46,132 nucleotides of DNA, from positions 1-46,132 of the forward strand of contig JACZWC010000038.1 in NCBI GenBank assembly GCA_022572355.1, written 5' to 3'. A program made the translations under genes and the position numbers. Origin of the DNA: Bacteroidota bacterium. Its GTDB lineage: Bacteria; Bacteroidota; Bacteroidia; NORP154. Shown here in pieces: positions 15,868-25,107 of the stretch (positions are counted from its first letter, which is position 1; every line of letters starts with the position of its first letter). The notes beneath the pieces are model-generated. The model did not search any database and was not told the DNA's origin. It was given only the letters and a program-made list of their open reading frames with translations.

Positions 15868-16905
15868 ATGGAGGTACAAACAATCAAAGAACAAGAAGCT
15901 GCAGCACATGCACTAAATGAGCGCAAGACACCCAGTCTAATTGAGCCCATTCTAGAAGAAAATAAAAATCGATTTGTACTATTTCCTATTCAACACGACG
16001 ACATTTGGGCATTTTACAAAAAGTCTGAAGCCAGTTTTTGGACAGCGGAAGAGATAGATCTTTCGAACGACATGACCGACTGGGATAACAAACTCAATGA
16101 CGACGAAAGATTTTTTATAAAAAACGTGTTGGCATTCTTTGCTGCTTCTGACGGCATTGTAAATGAGAACCTGGCGACCAACTTTCTGAATGAAGTTCAA
16201 TATACTGAGGCCAAGTTTTTTTATGGATTTCAGGTAATGATGGAAAACATTCATTCAGAAACGTATTCCTTACTTATAGACACCTACATTAAGGACCCAA
16301 AAGAGAAGCATGAGCTCTTCAATGCAATTGACACGCTCGATTGTGTTAAGAAGAAGGCTGATTGGGCACTGAACTGGGTAGACAGCGAAAGTTTTGCCGA
16401 ACGCATCGTTGCATTTGCAGCAGTTGAAGGAATCTTTTTCTCCGGTAGCTTTTGCTCTATCTTCTGGTTAAAGAAAAGAGGATTGATGCCAGGGCTCACC
16501 TTTTCCAACGAGCTAATTTCTAGAGACGAAGGAATGCATTGTGATTTCGCATGCTTACTGTACAACCGGCACATAAAAAATAAGCTGTCAAAGCCCCGAT
16601 TGGAAAAGATCATCACCGATGCTGTTGCCATAGAAACAGAATTTGTGAACGACTCATTGCCTGTTAAGCTAATTGGAATGAATGCTGATCTGATGACGCA
16701 GTACATTCAATTCGTCGCTGACAGGCTTTTGATGGAGCTCAGTAATGACAAAGTTTATAATGTTGGCAATCCATTCGATTTTATGGAACTAATCTCCCTG
16801 CAAGGAAAAACCAACTTCTTTGAAAAGAGAGTTGCAGAGTACCAAAAATCCGGAGTGATGGGATCTAAAGAAGACAATACCTTTTCACTCGACGAAGACT
16901 TTTAA
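15868..16905 (+). CDS. nrdB: ribonucleoside-diphosphate reductase, beta subunit (class I)
   Basis: The R2 subunit holds the dimetal centre and radical used by NrdA to make deoxyribonucleotides. The 345-residue length is normal for the short, eukaryote-like group. Metal ligands are visible: Asp95 ([10 protein letters not shown]), Glu126 and His129 (MENIHSE), Glu187 (AAVEGIFF), Glu221 and His224 (SRDEGMH). The radical tyrosine is present as Tyr133 (HSETYS), which favours a tyrosyl-radical enzyme over the Phe-bearing class Ic type. The N-terminal 30 residues are variable, as expected. nrdA follows after 56 bases on the same strand, the usual Bacteroidota order. Confidence 0.97.
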   Translation: MEVQTIKEQEAAAHALNERKTPSLIEPILEENKNRFVLFPIQHDDIWAFYKKSEASFWTAEEIDLSNDMTDWDNKLNDDERFFIKNVLAFFAASDGIVNENLATNFLNEVQYTEAKFFYGFQVMMENIHSETYSLLIDTYIKDPKEKHELFNAIDTLDCVKKKADWALNWVDSESFAERIVAFAAVEGIFFSGSFCSIFWLKKRGLMPGLTFSNELISRDEGMHCDFACLLYNRHIKNKLSKPRLEKIITDAVAIETEFVNDSLPVKLIGMNADLMTQYIQFVADRLLMELSNDKVYNVGNPFDFMELISLQGKTNFFEKRVAEYQKSGVMGSKEDNTFSLDEDF

Positions 16906-16961
16906 CAAATTATAGCAGAACAGACGACTCAATAAATCATAACCCTCAACCCGACACACGT

Positions 16962-19526
16962 ATGTATGTAATTAAAAGAGATGGCAGAAAAGAATCAGTA
17001 AAGTTTGATAAAGTAACTGCTAGAATTAAAAAGTTGTCATATGGATTAGATCCCCGAGTAGATCCTGTGGAGGTTGCCATGAAAGTTATTGAAGGAATTT
17101 ATGAAGGGGTTACCACTACTGAACTGGACAACTTAGCGGCAGAAGTGGCAGCGTCTTTTACAACCAGGCATCCAGACTATGCGCTGCTCGCATCACGTAT
17201 TGTGGTGAGCAACCTTCACAAAAACACCAAGAAATCCTTTTCTGCAACAATGACGGATTTATATAACTACATAAATCCAAAAAACGGAAAGAAGGGGCCT
17301 ATGATTGCTGATGATGTATATGACATCATCATGGAAAATTCCGAGTTGCTTGATTCTACGATTATCTATGACAGAGATTTTGATTACGATTTCTTTGGAT
17401 TTAAAACACTGGAAAGATCTTACCTGCTAAAAATAAACGGCGAAATTGCTGAACGACCTCAGCATATGTTGATGCGGGTTTCAATTGGTATTCACAAGGA
17501 CAATATTGACCGTGCTCTTGAAACATATGAGTTGATGTCGGAGAGATGGTTCACACACGCAACCCCTACCCTTTTCAATGCGGGCACGCCTAAGCCTCAA
17601 ATGTCATCCTGCTTCTTACTCACCATGAAAGAGGATAGTATTGATGGTATTTACAAGACCCTTGAACAATGCGCTAAAATATCACAGTCAGCTGGTGGAA
17701 TTGGCTTATCAATTCACGATATACGGGCCACGGGTTCCTACATCAATGGTACCAATGGCACATCTAATGGAATTGTTCCCATGTTGAAAGTTTTTAATGA
17801 CACAGCACGATACGTGGACCAAGGTGGTGGAAAGAGAAAGGGTTCCTTCGCTATATATATTGAACCATGGCATGCAGATATATTTGAATTCCTCGATTTG
17901 AAAAAGAACCACGGAAAGGAAGAACAAAGAGCCAGGGATCTTTTTTACGCGCTCTGGATACCTGATTTATTCATGAAAAGGGTTGAGCAAGATGGTGAGT
18001 GGTCATTGTTTTGTCCTAATGAGGCTCCGGGTTTATCCGATTGCTTTGGAGAAGAGTTTGAGAAATTGTATACCAACTATGAAAGAGAAGGCAAGGCCAG
18101 GAAAACAATTAAGGCCCAAAAATTATGGTTTGCAATTATGGATTCTCAAATTGAAACGGGCACCCCTTACATGCTCTTCAAGGATGCTTGTAACAGCAAA
18201 TCCAACCAGCAAAACCTGGGTACAATTAAATCATCTAATCTGTGTACTGAAATAGTTGAGTACACAGCGCCAGACGAAGTTGCTGTTTGTAACCTCGCTT
18301 CTATTGCGTTACCAAAATATATTGTGGACGGTGAATTTGATCATCAACGATTATTTGATGTTACCTATGTAATCACTAAAAATTTGAATACGGTAATCGA
18401 CAATAATTTCTATCCAATTCCAGAAGCGAGAAATTCGAACCTGCGTCACCGGCCTATCGGTATAGGAGTGCAGGGATTGGCAGATGTTTTTATCCTGATG
18501 AGATATCCATTTGATTCTGCGGAAGCAAAAGAACTAAATAAGGAGATTTTTGAGACGATTTATTACGCGAGTATGACAGCTTCTAAAGATCTCGCGAAGG
18601 AATTGGGACCCTATGAAACATATGAGGGTTCACCATTGTCAAAAGGAATTTTCCAATATGATTTTTGGAATGTCACTCCTTCTGCAAGATGGGAATGGGA
18701 TCTGTTGAAAGAAGAAGTAGCTAAATACGGAGCACGCAATTCATTGCTGTTGGCACCTATGCCCACTGCTTCTACTTCACAAATCCTCGGTAACAACGAA
18801 TGTATCGAACCCTACACATCCAATATCTACACAAGGCGAGTGCTCTCAGGAGAATTTGTGGTAGTTAACAAGCACTTATTAATGGATCTGGTTAAACTCG
18901 GTCTTTGGGATGACACGTTGAAAACAAAGATTATAGCAGCCAATGGCTCTGTTCAGAATATTGAGGAAATTCCGGACAATATAAAAGCCCTCTATAAAAC
19001 TGTTTGGGAATTGAGCCAGAAGGCAATCATAGATATGGCGGCTGATAGGGGAGCCTATGTTTGCCAATCGCAATCTCTGAACATTTTCATACCCAATCCG
19101 AATTTTGCCAAGCTCACCTCCATGCACTTTTACGGTTGGAAAAAGGGGTTGAAAACGGGAATGTACTATTTGAGATCTAAAGCCGCAGCAGATGCCATTA
19201 AATTTACCGTTGATAAAAAGGTGTTGGAGCAATCCGTTGGAAAGACGAGTAAAGTGTCGAAAGAGGCCACTGCTGTAACTTCGGTGAACACCCCGACTCC
19301 ATCAACTACAGATGTTCAAGAGAAGGTTAAAACTACAGAAGAAATACCCGTAATGACTTCTGTGAAGCAAGCTGTACCAGTAGAAGCGAATAGCGGACAG
19401 GAGGCTCAGATTCAACAGACTGTATCTGTAGATCGGGCTGCAATTATTCTTGAACAGCAACGCCAGGCCGAGATCGACGCTTGTTCTATCGACAATCCGG
19501 ACGATTGCGAAATGTGTGGTTCGTAA
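16962..19526 (+). CDS. nrdA: ribonucleoside-diphosphate reductase, alpha subunit (class I)
   Basis: The R1 subunit reduces ribonucleoside diphosphates. An ATP-cone allosteric domain occupies about residues 1-90 ([18 protein letters not shown]). Catalytic residues are Asn426, Cys428 and Glu430 (NLCTE), with the redox pair Cys217 (SSCFLLTM) and Cys443 (VAVCNLAS). The radical path tyrosines are Tyr735 and Tyr736 ([12 protein letters not shown]), and the C-terminal shuttle cysteines are Cys849 and Cys852 (CEMCGS). Between the core (ending near 755) and the C-terminal cysteines lies a Thr/Val/Pro/Gln-rich linker of about 75 residues, a flexible arm. It follows nrdB by 56 bases and is probably co-transcribed. 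No terminator is obvious before the repeat at 19566-19666, which may serve as one. Confidence 0.97.
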   Translation: MYVIKRDGRKESVKFDKVTARIKKLSYGLDPRVDPVEVAMKVIEGIYEGVTTTELDNLAAEVAASFTTRHPDYALLASRIVVSNLHKNTKKSFSATMTDLYNYINPKNGKKGPMIADDVYDIIMENSELLDSTIIYDRDFDYDFFGFKTLERSYLLKINGEIAERPQHMLMRVSIGIHKDNIDRALETYELMSERWFTHATPTLFNAGTPKPQMSSCFLLTMKEDSIDGIYKTLEQCAKISQSAGGIGLSIHDIRATGSYINGTNGTSNGIVPMLKVFNDTARYVDQGGGKRKGSFAIYIEPWHADIFEFLDLKKNHGKEEQRARDLFYALWIPDLFMKRVEQDGEWSLFCPNEAPGLSDCFGEEFEKLYTNYEREGKARKTIKAQKLWFAIMDSQIETGTPYMLFKDACNSKSNQQNLGTIKSSNLCTEIVEYTAPDEVAVCNLASIALPKYIVDGEFDHQRLFDVTYVITKNLNTVIDNNFYPIPEARNSNLRHRPIGIGVQGLADVFILMRYPFDSAEAKELNKEIFETIYYASMTASKDLAKELGPYETYEGSPLSKGIFQYDFWNVTPSARWEWDLLKEEVAKYGARNSLLLAPMPTASTSQILGNNECIEPYTSNIYTRRVLSGEFVVVNKHLLMDLVKLGLWDDTLKTKIIAANGSVQNIEEIPDNIKALYKTVWELSQKAIIDMAADRGAYVCQSQSLNIFIPNPNFAKLTSMHFYGWKKGLKTGMYYLRSKAAADAIKFTVDKKVLEQSVGKTSKVSKEATAVTSVNTPTPSTTDVQEKVKTTEEIPVMTSVKQAVPVEANSGQEAQIQQTVSVDRAAIILEQQRQAEIDACSIDNPDDCEMCGS

Positions 19527-19565
19527 TCAAGATCCTCTAATGAGGCTGTCCAAAAGCAGCGTTAA

Positions 19566-19666
19566 TTAACCGCTAAGAACGCTAAGGCATCGCAAAGTTC
19601 GCAATGCCAAAACTACTACTAACACTTAGCGACCTTTGCGTAATCGTTGCGAACCTTGCGGTTAAA
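19566..19666. repeat. large imperfect intergenic inverted repeat with CGC units
   Basis: The outer arms TTAACCGC (19566-19573) and GCGGTTAA (19659-19666) pair exactly. Inside, each arm carries units of the form CGCnAAG or CGCAAAG at 10-11-base steps (CGCTAAG, CGCTAAGG, CGCAAAGTTCGCAA on the left; CTTAGCG, CCTTTGCG, GTTGCG, CCTTGCG on the right). The whole could fold as a long, interrupted hairpin between nrdA and the receptor gene. Similar CGCAAAG-type intergenic repeats are widespread in Bacteroidota, as I recall. Confidence 0.75.
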
Positions 19667-19725
19667 ATTGAATTGTACTTAGTCCAACAGTTTTTGTCAC
19701 TACTACTACTTTTATTTTTAAAAAG

Positions 19726-19733
19726 TACATTTG
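19726..19733 (+). promoter_or_regulatory. -7 promoter element for the TonB-dependent receptor gene
   Basis: TACATTTG matches TAnnTTTG and lies 23 bases before the ATG, so the leader would be short. A TTG at the ideal -33 spacing is not present; the nearest (ending 19696) is 29 bases away. Confidence 0.45.
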
Positions 19734-19756
19734 CAAACCTATACTGGTAATTTCCT

Positions 19757-22636
19757 ATGAAGAACCCCTTGAATAGAAAATTTCTACTGCTATCCGTATT
19801 TCTTTTACTCACACTTGTATCGTTAGCACAGGTCAAAGTAAAGGGCACCATCAAAGATGATAATACCGGAGAAACCATCGTTGGTGCCACTGTTATTCTA
19901 AAAGGATCTACTACAGGTGGGCTAACTGATATTGATGGGAAATTTGAATTTATAGTTCCCGAATCTCCACCTTTTGTTTTGGTAGTATCCTATCTTGGTT
20001 TTCAAACCCAGGAATTTAAGGTCACATCACCGAATCAGAAAATTCAAATCGGGCTTTCCACTGATGAAGTACTCATGAGTGAGATAGAAGTAGTCGGCGA
20101 CAGGATATCCGAGAAACAAAAGCAATCTCCGCTGACAATTGAATCGATGGATATATTGGCCATCAAGGAAACTCCAGCGTCTGATTTTTACGAAGGGTTG
20201 GGGCAGCTGAAAGGTATCGATCTGACTACTGCCAGCATAGGATTCAAAGTTATCAACTGCAGAGGATTTAACAGCACTTCCCCAGTGAGATCTTTACAGA
20301 TCATAGATGGAGTTGACAATCAATCACCCGGTCTAAACTTTTCTTTGGGTAATTTTTTGGGAGCTGCGGAAATTGATGTGATGAAGATGGACATAATAGT
20401 GGGCGCAAGTTCCGCTTATTACGGGCCCAATGCATTCAATGGTGTCATCAGCATGACAACCAAAAATCCCTTTCAGTTTCCAGGTTTGACTGTGTTGGCT
20501 AAAGTGGCCGAACGCAATCTTTTGGAAACATCCGTTCGTTATGCCCATGTTTTTCAAAATAAAAAAGGAGAGGATAAATTTGCGGTTAAGTTCAATTTGC
20601 TCTTTATGAGAGCCGATGATTGGGAAGCAGAAAATATGGATACGGCTTCCGGTTCATTGGTTGGAGTTAACAATCCTGGAGGTTACGATGCAGTGAACCG
20701 CTATGGAGATGAGAACCTGAGCACCAGCAACAACAATGCTTCGAGTACAACTGGCCAAATTACCAATCCCGGATTAGGAGTATGGCATCGAACCGGATAT
20801 GTCGAGAAGGATCTGGTGGATTATAATGCGAGAAATGTTAAGCTGGGATTGGCATTTCATTATAAATTAAAACCTGATGTAGAACTGATTTATGCATCCA
20901 ATTTTGGAACGGGCACCACTGTTTACCAGGGAGATAATCGCTATAGCTTGAAAAACATCTTGTTTTTTCAAAATCGGCTGGAGTTGAGAAAGAAAGACAA
21001 ATATTTTATCCGTGCCTATGCCACCAATGAGGATGCCGGAAAATCTTACGACGCGGTATTTACTGCCTTTTTGCTTCAGGATGCCGCCAAAGATGATGCC
21101 TCATGGAGTAAGGATTATCGAAATTACTGGGGCAACAATATTATTCAGGGTGCACCATTGTTAGACCTTCCGGGGTTTCCTATTTATGTATTTCCAGATC
21201 CTGTTCTCGATTGGTTAGATTCGGCAAATGTCATTATGGAATTATATCCCGACTCTTTAACAGCCTGGCACCAGCGAGCACGTGATGATGCAGACAATAG
21301 CGGAGGCACTCCGTTTTATAAGCCAGGCACTGCAGCATTTGATTCAGCTTTTAAATCGATTACCAGTATACCTCTTTCTAAGGGTGGAACCCGGTTTGTG
21401 GATAAATCTGCGCTGTATCACCTTCATGGACAATACAAATTCACACCCGAATTTATGGATATAACAGTTGGAGGAAACTTCAGGTTGTATATTCCGAACT
21501 CAGAAGGAAGTATATTCAGTGATACGGGTGATGTGAGAATTACCAATTATGAATATGGGGTTTATGCAGGCTTGGAAAAAAAGATATTGGATGAAAAAGT
21601 CAAGCTAAATCTCACTTCCAGGTTAGACAAAAATCAAAATTTCGATTTTGTGATGTCACCGGCACTATCTGTTGTGTACACTTACAGCAAAAATCATATT
21701 GCTCGGTTGTCCTTTTCGTCGGCAATCAGGAATCCAACACTCGCTGACCAGTACTTGTATTACAATGTAGGGAGAGCTATTCTGGTGGGAAACATCAAAG
21801 GCAGAGATTCACTGGTTACAGTGTCCTCTTTGGTTGAATTCCTCAACAGCGGAAACAATCCTGACACCCTGGTGTATTTCAATGTAGCGCCAGTACGTCC
21901 TGAAAAAGTCAAAAGTATAGAGATTGGTTACCGTACAACCTTGTTCAACAGAATCTACCTGGATGCAAGCTATTATTTTAGCTGGTACAAAGATTTTTTG
22001 GGTTATAAAATAGGGATAGATGCTAAGTTAGATGATAGCCTTGGTACATTGAGCAGTGCACAAGGTTACCGCGTTGCAGCCAATAGTGATGATATGGTTA
22101 CAACACAAGGGTTTTCGGTTGGCATCAACTATTTTTTCAAAAAGTTCTTTGCCATTAACGGCAATTATTCCTGGAACAAGATCGATCTGCGAGGTTCAGA
22201 AGATCCAATAATTCCAGCATACAATACACCTGAACACAAGTTCAATATAGGAATGAGCGGCCGGGATATTATTATCAAAATAGGAAGCTTTCGGTTGTCC
22301 AGGCTGGGGTTCAGCGTAAATTACAAGTGGATTGAAGGATTCAAATATGAAGGATCACCGCAATTTACCGGGTTTGTGCCTACCTACGATATGCTGGACA
22401 TGCAGATCAACAAGTATTTTCCGAAGTTACACATGACCGCCAAGCTGGGGGCGTCGAATATCTTAAACAACAAACAATTTCAGGTTTATGGTGGCCCGAG
22501 AATAGGGCGTATGGCTTATTTTTCGATATTGGTAGAGCTGGACCCTTTCAAGAGAAAAAAGAAGAAAGAAGATTCTGAGGAGCTAGGATTTCTCCCCGCA
22601 AGCTCCTTCAATGGAACTTATCCACTGCTTGATTAG
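19757..22636 (+). CDS. TonB-dependent receptor with N-terminal carboxypeptidase-regulatory-like domain
   Basis: An outer-membrane receptor of 959 residues. A signal peptide (about 1-22, LLTLVSLAQ) precedes a CarboxypepD_reg-like domain (about 24-110: VKVKGTIKDDNTGETIVGATVILKG). The plug domain (about 115-240; ITTK-like strand VISMTTKNP) and a 22-strand type beta-barrel to the end follow. It ends FLPASSFNGTYPLLD and so lacks the classical terminal aromatic residue. There is no SusD-like partner next to it, so it is not a standard glycan-uptake pair; the cargo is unknown. The last 54 bases overlap, tail to tail, the end of the diheme cytochrome gene on the other strand. The final 30-40 residues (KRKKKKEDSEELGFLPASS) are polar and unusual for a barrel end, so the true C-terminal strand is probably the one ending at VELDPFK. 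Confidence 0.92.
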   Translation: MKNPLNRKFLLLSVFLLLTLVSLAQVKVKGTIKDDNTGETIVGATVILKGSTTGGLTDIDGKFEFIVPESPPFVLVVSYLGFQTQEFKVTSPNQKIQIGLSTDEVLMSEIEVVGDRISEKQKQSPLTIESMDILAIKETPASDFYEGLGQLKGIDLTTASIGFKVINCRGFNSTSPVRSLQIIDGVDNQSPGLNFSLGNFLGAAEIDVMKMDIIVGASSAYYGPNAFNGVISMTTKNPFQFPGLTVLAKVAERNLLETSVRYAHVFQNKKGEDKFAVKFNLLFMRADDWEAENMDTASGSLVGVNNPGGYDAVNRYGDENLSTSNNNASSTTGQITNPGLGVWHRTGYVEKDLVDYNARNVKLGLAFHYKLKPDVELIYASNFGTGTTVYQGDNRYSLKNILFFQNRLELRKKDKYFIRAYATNEDAGKSYDAVFTAFLLQDAAKDDASWSKDYRNYWGNNIIQGAPLLDLPGFPIYVFPDPVLDWLDSANVIMELYPDSLTAWHQRARDDADNSGGTPFYKPGTAAFDSAFKSITSIPLSKGGTRFVDKSALYHLHGQYKFTPEFMDITVGGNFRLYIPNSEGSIFSDTGDVRITNYEYGVYAGLEKKILDEKVKLNLTSRLDKNQNFDFVMSPALSVVYTYSKNHIARLSFSSAIRNPTLADQYLYYNVGRAILVGNIKGRDSLVTVSSLVEFLNSGNNPDTLVYFNVAPVRPEKVKSIEIGYRTTLFNRIYLDASYYFSWYKDFLGYKIGIDAKLDDSLGTLSSAQGYRVAANSDDMVTTQGFSVGINYFFKKFFAINGNYSWNKIDLRGSEDPIIPAYNTPEHKFNIGMSGRDIIIKIGSFRLSRLGFSVNYKWIEGFKYEGSPQFTGFVPTYDMLDMQINKYFPKLHMTAKLGASNILNNKQFQVYGGPRIGRMAYFSILVELDPFKRKKKKEDSEELGFLPASSFNGTYPLLD

Positions 22637-23677
22637 TTCTACTCCCTCTTTGTGCACCAGTCTTCTGCCCAGTTCCGGCATCATTATTCCAGGGTTCGTC
22701 GATTCCATTCGGAAAGGAAGTATGGATTCCTCCGGTTTGCCCGGCACAATATCATAGAGCCTTCCACCTGATCCTTGTCCGGCTGCTACAGGTGATTTGC
22801 ATATCCCTAAATGTGCAGGTTCTTTTTCAAAGACGGTTAAGTAAAGTCCTGTCGTGTGGGCTGGCCCTTTCCGATTGTGGCAAGTACCGCAATTCACTTC
22901 TAAATAGGCCATGGCCCTCTCTTCCAAAGTTCCAGCGTCTTCATCATCCCATTTCGCAATTTTTGGGATTTGCTCTCCATTTGGTACGTTGGTCAAGTAG
23001 CCCATTTCACTCCACCTCTCCAATTGATTTTGAACTTTCCCGTCATAATCGTGGTCTGAATTGATATTTCTTGCCTTCGGTCCAATTGGCAAGAATTTAC
23101 CGCCCCCCACATGGCAACCTTTGCATTGGTTTTTGTTGGGGATGATGTAAGGAGTTTCCACAACTTCTCCGGTTAGCGACTTCCATTTAACCTGTTCGAC
23201 TCCACCAGCTATCTCCAACACCGCCTCTGTCTGTTCGTCATTCCAGATATAAGCAAGGGCGTCCCATCCATCTGTACGATTGACCAATAACCTGGTTTCC
23301 ATGATGCGCCTGCCCTGTGATTCATCTGCAAAGTCATGTGGGAAATAAAAATTCTTAATCAGCACAGCTCCAACCGGAAAGTCAAACACCTCCTTTTCAT
23401 TGTAGGTAGCGCTGGTGCCTTCAGGCATCCAAACGAATCTGAGCTTCTTTGCATAATCCGAAAAGAGGGGTGTAATTATATCAAATGGCAACACGCGATC
23501 ATTCGGGATTAGCTCCGCCATTTTTCCTGTAAACAGATTGTACTCAGATAAATGTTTGAATGCCGGGATATTAACATCGAGGTTAACGCCCTGGGTAATT
23601 ATACCACACCTTGGAAGCCAAACCAACAAGAAAAGTACACCGAATAGGGTGATTGTATATTTATAGGATTTTAACAC
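22583..23677 (-). CDS. diheme c-type cytochrome, HNE_0200/SO_2930-like family
   Basis: An exported electron-transfer protein of 364 residues with an N-terminal hydrophobic leader (about 8-22). Two haem c sites are visible: CKGCH (185-189) and CGTCH (263-267). The conserved family features include ERAMAYLEVNCGTCHN and the distal GIMMPELGRRLVHKEGVELI, where Met may serve as an axial ligand. It follows the beta-helix lipoprotein gene by 21 bases on the same strand. As I recall, these two correspond to the uncharacterised families TIGR03806 and TIGR03805, which tend to occur together, so they probably act in one extracytoplasmic redox process. The C-terminal 18 codons overlap the end of the TonB-receptor gene. 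LPRCG at 21-25 is not a good lipobox. Confidence 0.88.
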   Translation of the reverse strand: MLKSYKYTITLFGVLFLLVWLPRCGIITQGVNLDVNIPAFKHLSEYNLFTGKMAELIPNDRVLPFDIITPLFSDYAKKLRFVWMPEGTSATYNEKEVFDFPVGAVLIKNFYFPHDFADESQGRRIMETRLLVNRTDGWDALAYIWNDEQTEAVLEIAGGVEQVKWKSLTGEVVETPYIIPNKNQCKGCHVGGGKFLPIGPKARNINSDHDYDGKVQNQLERWSEMGYLTNVPNGEQIPKIAKWDDEDAGTLEERAMAYLEVNCGTCHNRKGPAHTTGLYLTVFEKEPAHLGICKSPVAAGQGSGGRLYDIVPGKPEESILPFRMESTNPGIMMPELGRRLVHKEGVELIKQWISSIEGACGEKS

Positions 23678-23698
23678 CTTAGGAACTGAGTATAGCTT

Positions 23699-24940
23699 CT
23701 ACAGTTCCACCCGATCAAATGACGGATGCTCGCAATTGTAATTCTCAATATCCGTTTGTATATTCTGGAAGCCCGTAGCCGCATTTATATTGGCAAATCG
23801 AATGGTTCCATTGTCTTTTATACATAACCGGGCCTCATCCATTAGCGTTCCATCTTCATTAACAAGTTGCGGATTAATCATGCCATCAAAAACAATTTCC
23901 GGAGTTTCACCGCCAAAAATATCTGCTATCAACCTGCCTAAGGGCCTTGTGGTATCTGGCATTGCGGCAGCTTGCGCAAAATTGTTGTTATGAATATAAA
24001 TACCTGAAGAATAAGGATTGTACAATGAATCCTCAAAAGGTTTTTGCGTAATGAGGTAACTCACAATAGCCATACTGGTGGTGATATGATCCACAATTTC
24101 GTTTTCAAATACATCAACTTGTCTGGTCGACATAATAAGAATGCCCGTTCCGGCAGGAACCAATGCAACTGTATTTCCCAAAGGCGAAAAGTTAGGAAAG
24201 TTGTTGTTTCTGATGATGTTGTGATGCAGACTGATAAGATGTCCATTTTTTAGAGGTAACTCCGGCAAATCAAATAGAAATATGCCACCTGAATTATCAT
24301 AAGCTTCATTCTCATAAGCCTCTGCGTTTATACAGTTCTCAATTTCGATACCTGCAACATTGTTAAAGGCAACGTTGTTTCTTATTATTACATCTATTGA
24401 TTGGCCCACATAGATGCCTGCGTCCGAAGCACAACTCGCTCTGCATCCTTCAATCAACACCTTTTTACATGAAACTGGATAGATACCATATGCTCCATTT
24501 GCAGAATCAGGGCCATTTGTCCAGGTAACTCCTATATTTCGCAGCGTAACGCCTTCCGAATCCTGCACTTTTAGCGCATCTCCTTTGGTATCCTGAATTG
24601 TTAAATCAGCTATTGTAACATTGTTTGCTGTAATTTTTAGTCCTTCCGCTCCTTCTATCTGATTTTTGAAGGATAAAATAGTCTTGTCCATCCCAGCCCC
24701 TTTGATAGTGACATTGGCTATTCCGTCCAATGAAATGGATCGGGTGAATTCAAAAGTTCCCTCCGGGATTTCTATGATGTCACCCTCTTTGGCGTTGATC
24801 AATTGCTCCTGGAGTTCTTTTTGATAATCAACGGTGGTTTCTTCCTCAGCCACCTGCTCATTGCAGGAAATTGCGAATGACCCAAGTAAAAAAACTGGGA
24901 TAAGATATAAAGCACGTTTTCGATTGATTGTACAATTCAT
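23699..24940 (-). CDS. parallel beta-helix repeat lipoprotein
   Basis: A 413-residue lipoprotein (leader with AISC, Cys26) followed by a right-handed parallel beta-helix. Short repeated strands are plain (ITIKGAGMDKTILSFKNQ, VTIADLTIQDTKGDALKV, VTLRNIGVTW, VLIEGCRASCASDAGIYVG, VIIRNNVAFNNVAGIEIEN). The early segment EIPEGTFEFTRSISL is typical of pectate-lyase-like or NosD-like folds. It is the first gene of a two-gene unit with the diheme cytochrome. Families with this fold often bind or cleave polysaccharide, or, as in NosD, help to assemble copper enzymes. None of these can be chosen from the sequence. The promoter should lie in 24941-25107, shared with the divergent gene at 25108. Confidence 0.88.
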   Translation of the reverse strand: MNCTINRKRALYLIPVFLLGSFAISCNEQVAEEETTVDYQKELQEQLINAKEGDIIEIPEGTFEFTRSISLDGIANVTIKGAGMDKTILSFKNQIEGAEGLKITANNVTIADLTIQDTKGDALKVQDSEGVTLRNIGVTWTNGPDSANGAYGIYPVSCKKVLIEGCRASCASDAGIYVGQSIDVIIRNNVAFNNVAGIEIENCINAEAYENEAYDNSGGIFLFDLPELPLKNGHLISLHHNIIRNNNFPNFSPLGNTVALVPAGTGILIMSTRQVDVFENEIVDHITTSMAIVSYLITQKPFEDSLYNPYSSGIYIHNNNFAQAAAMPDTTRPLGRLIADIFGGETPEIVFDGMINPQLVNEDGTLMDEARLCIKDNGTIRFANINAATGFQNIQTDIENYNCEHPSFDRVEL

Positions 24941-25036
24941 AACACAAATTTTAGATCGTGGATTAACTCAGAATTAATATTGGCTCCCCACTCAATTTAA
25001 AAAGGGAATCAAATATAAATAAATTATGCATGCATA

Positions 25037-25066
25037 CTTGTTTAGTCGAAGTTTTTCGTACTTTTG
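25037..25066 (+). promoter_or_regulatory. Bacteroidota-type promoter for the 25108 gene
   Basis: TTG (25038-25040), an 18-base spacer and TACTTTTG (25059-25066) form a near-ideal -33/-7 pair. Transcription would start near 25073, about 35 bases before the ATG. The spacing is the same as for the promoter at 1027-1055. Confidence 0.7.
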
Positions 25067-25107
25067 TCGCGAATTTCAGGAATCAAATAACAATTAATTA
25101 AAAAATT

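Noticed and set aside
16284..16706. Minus-strand frame of 140 codons within nrdB
   Set aside because: Antisense to the conserved metal-ligand region of NrdB; no independent evidence.
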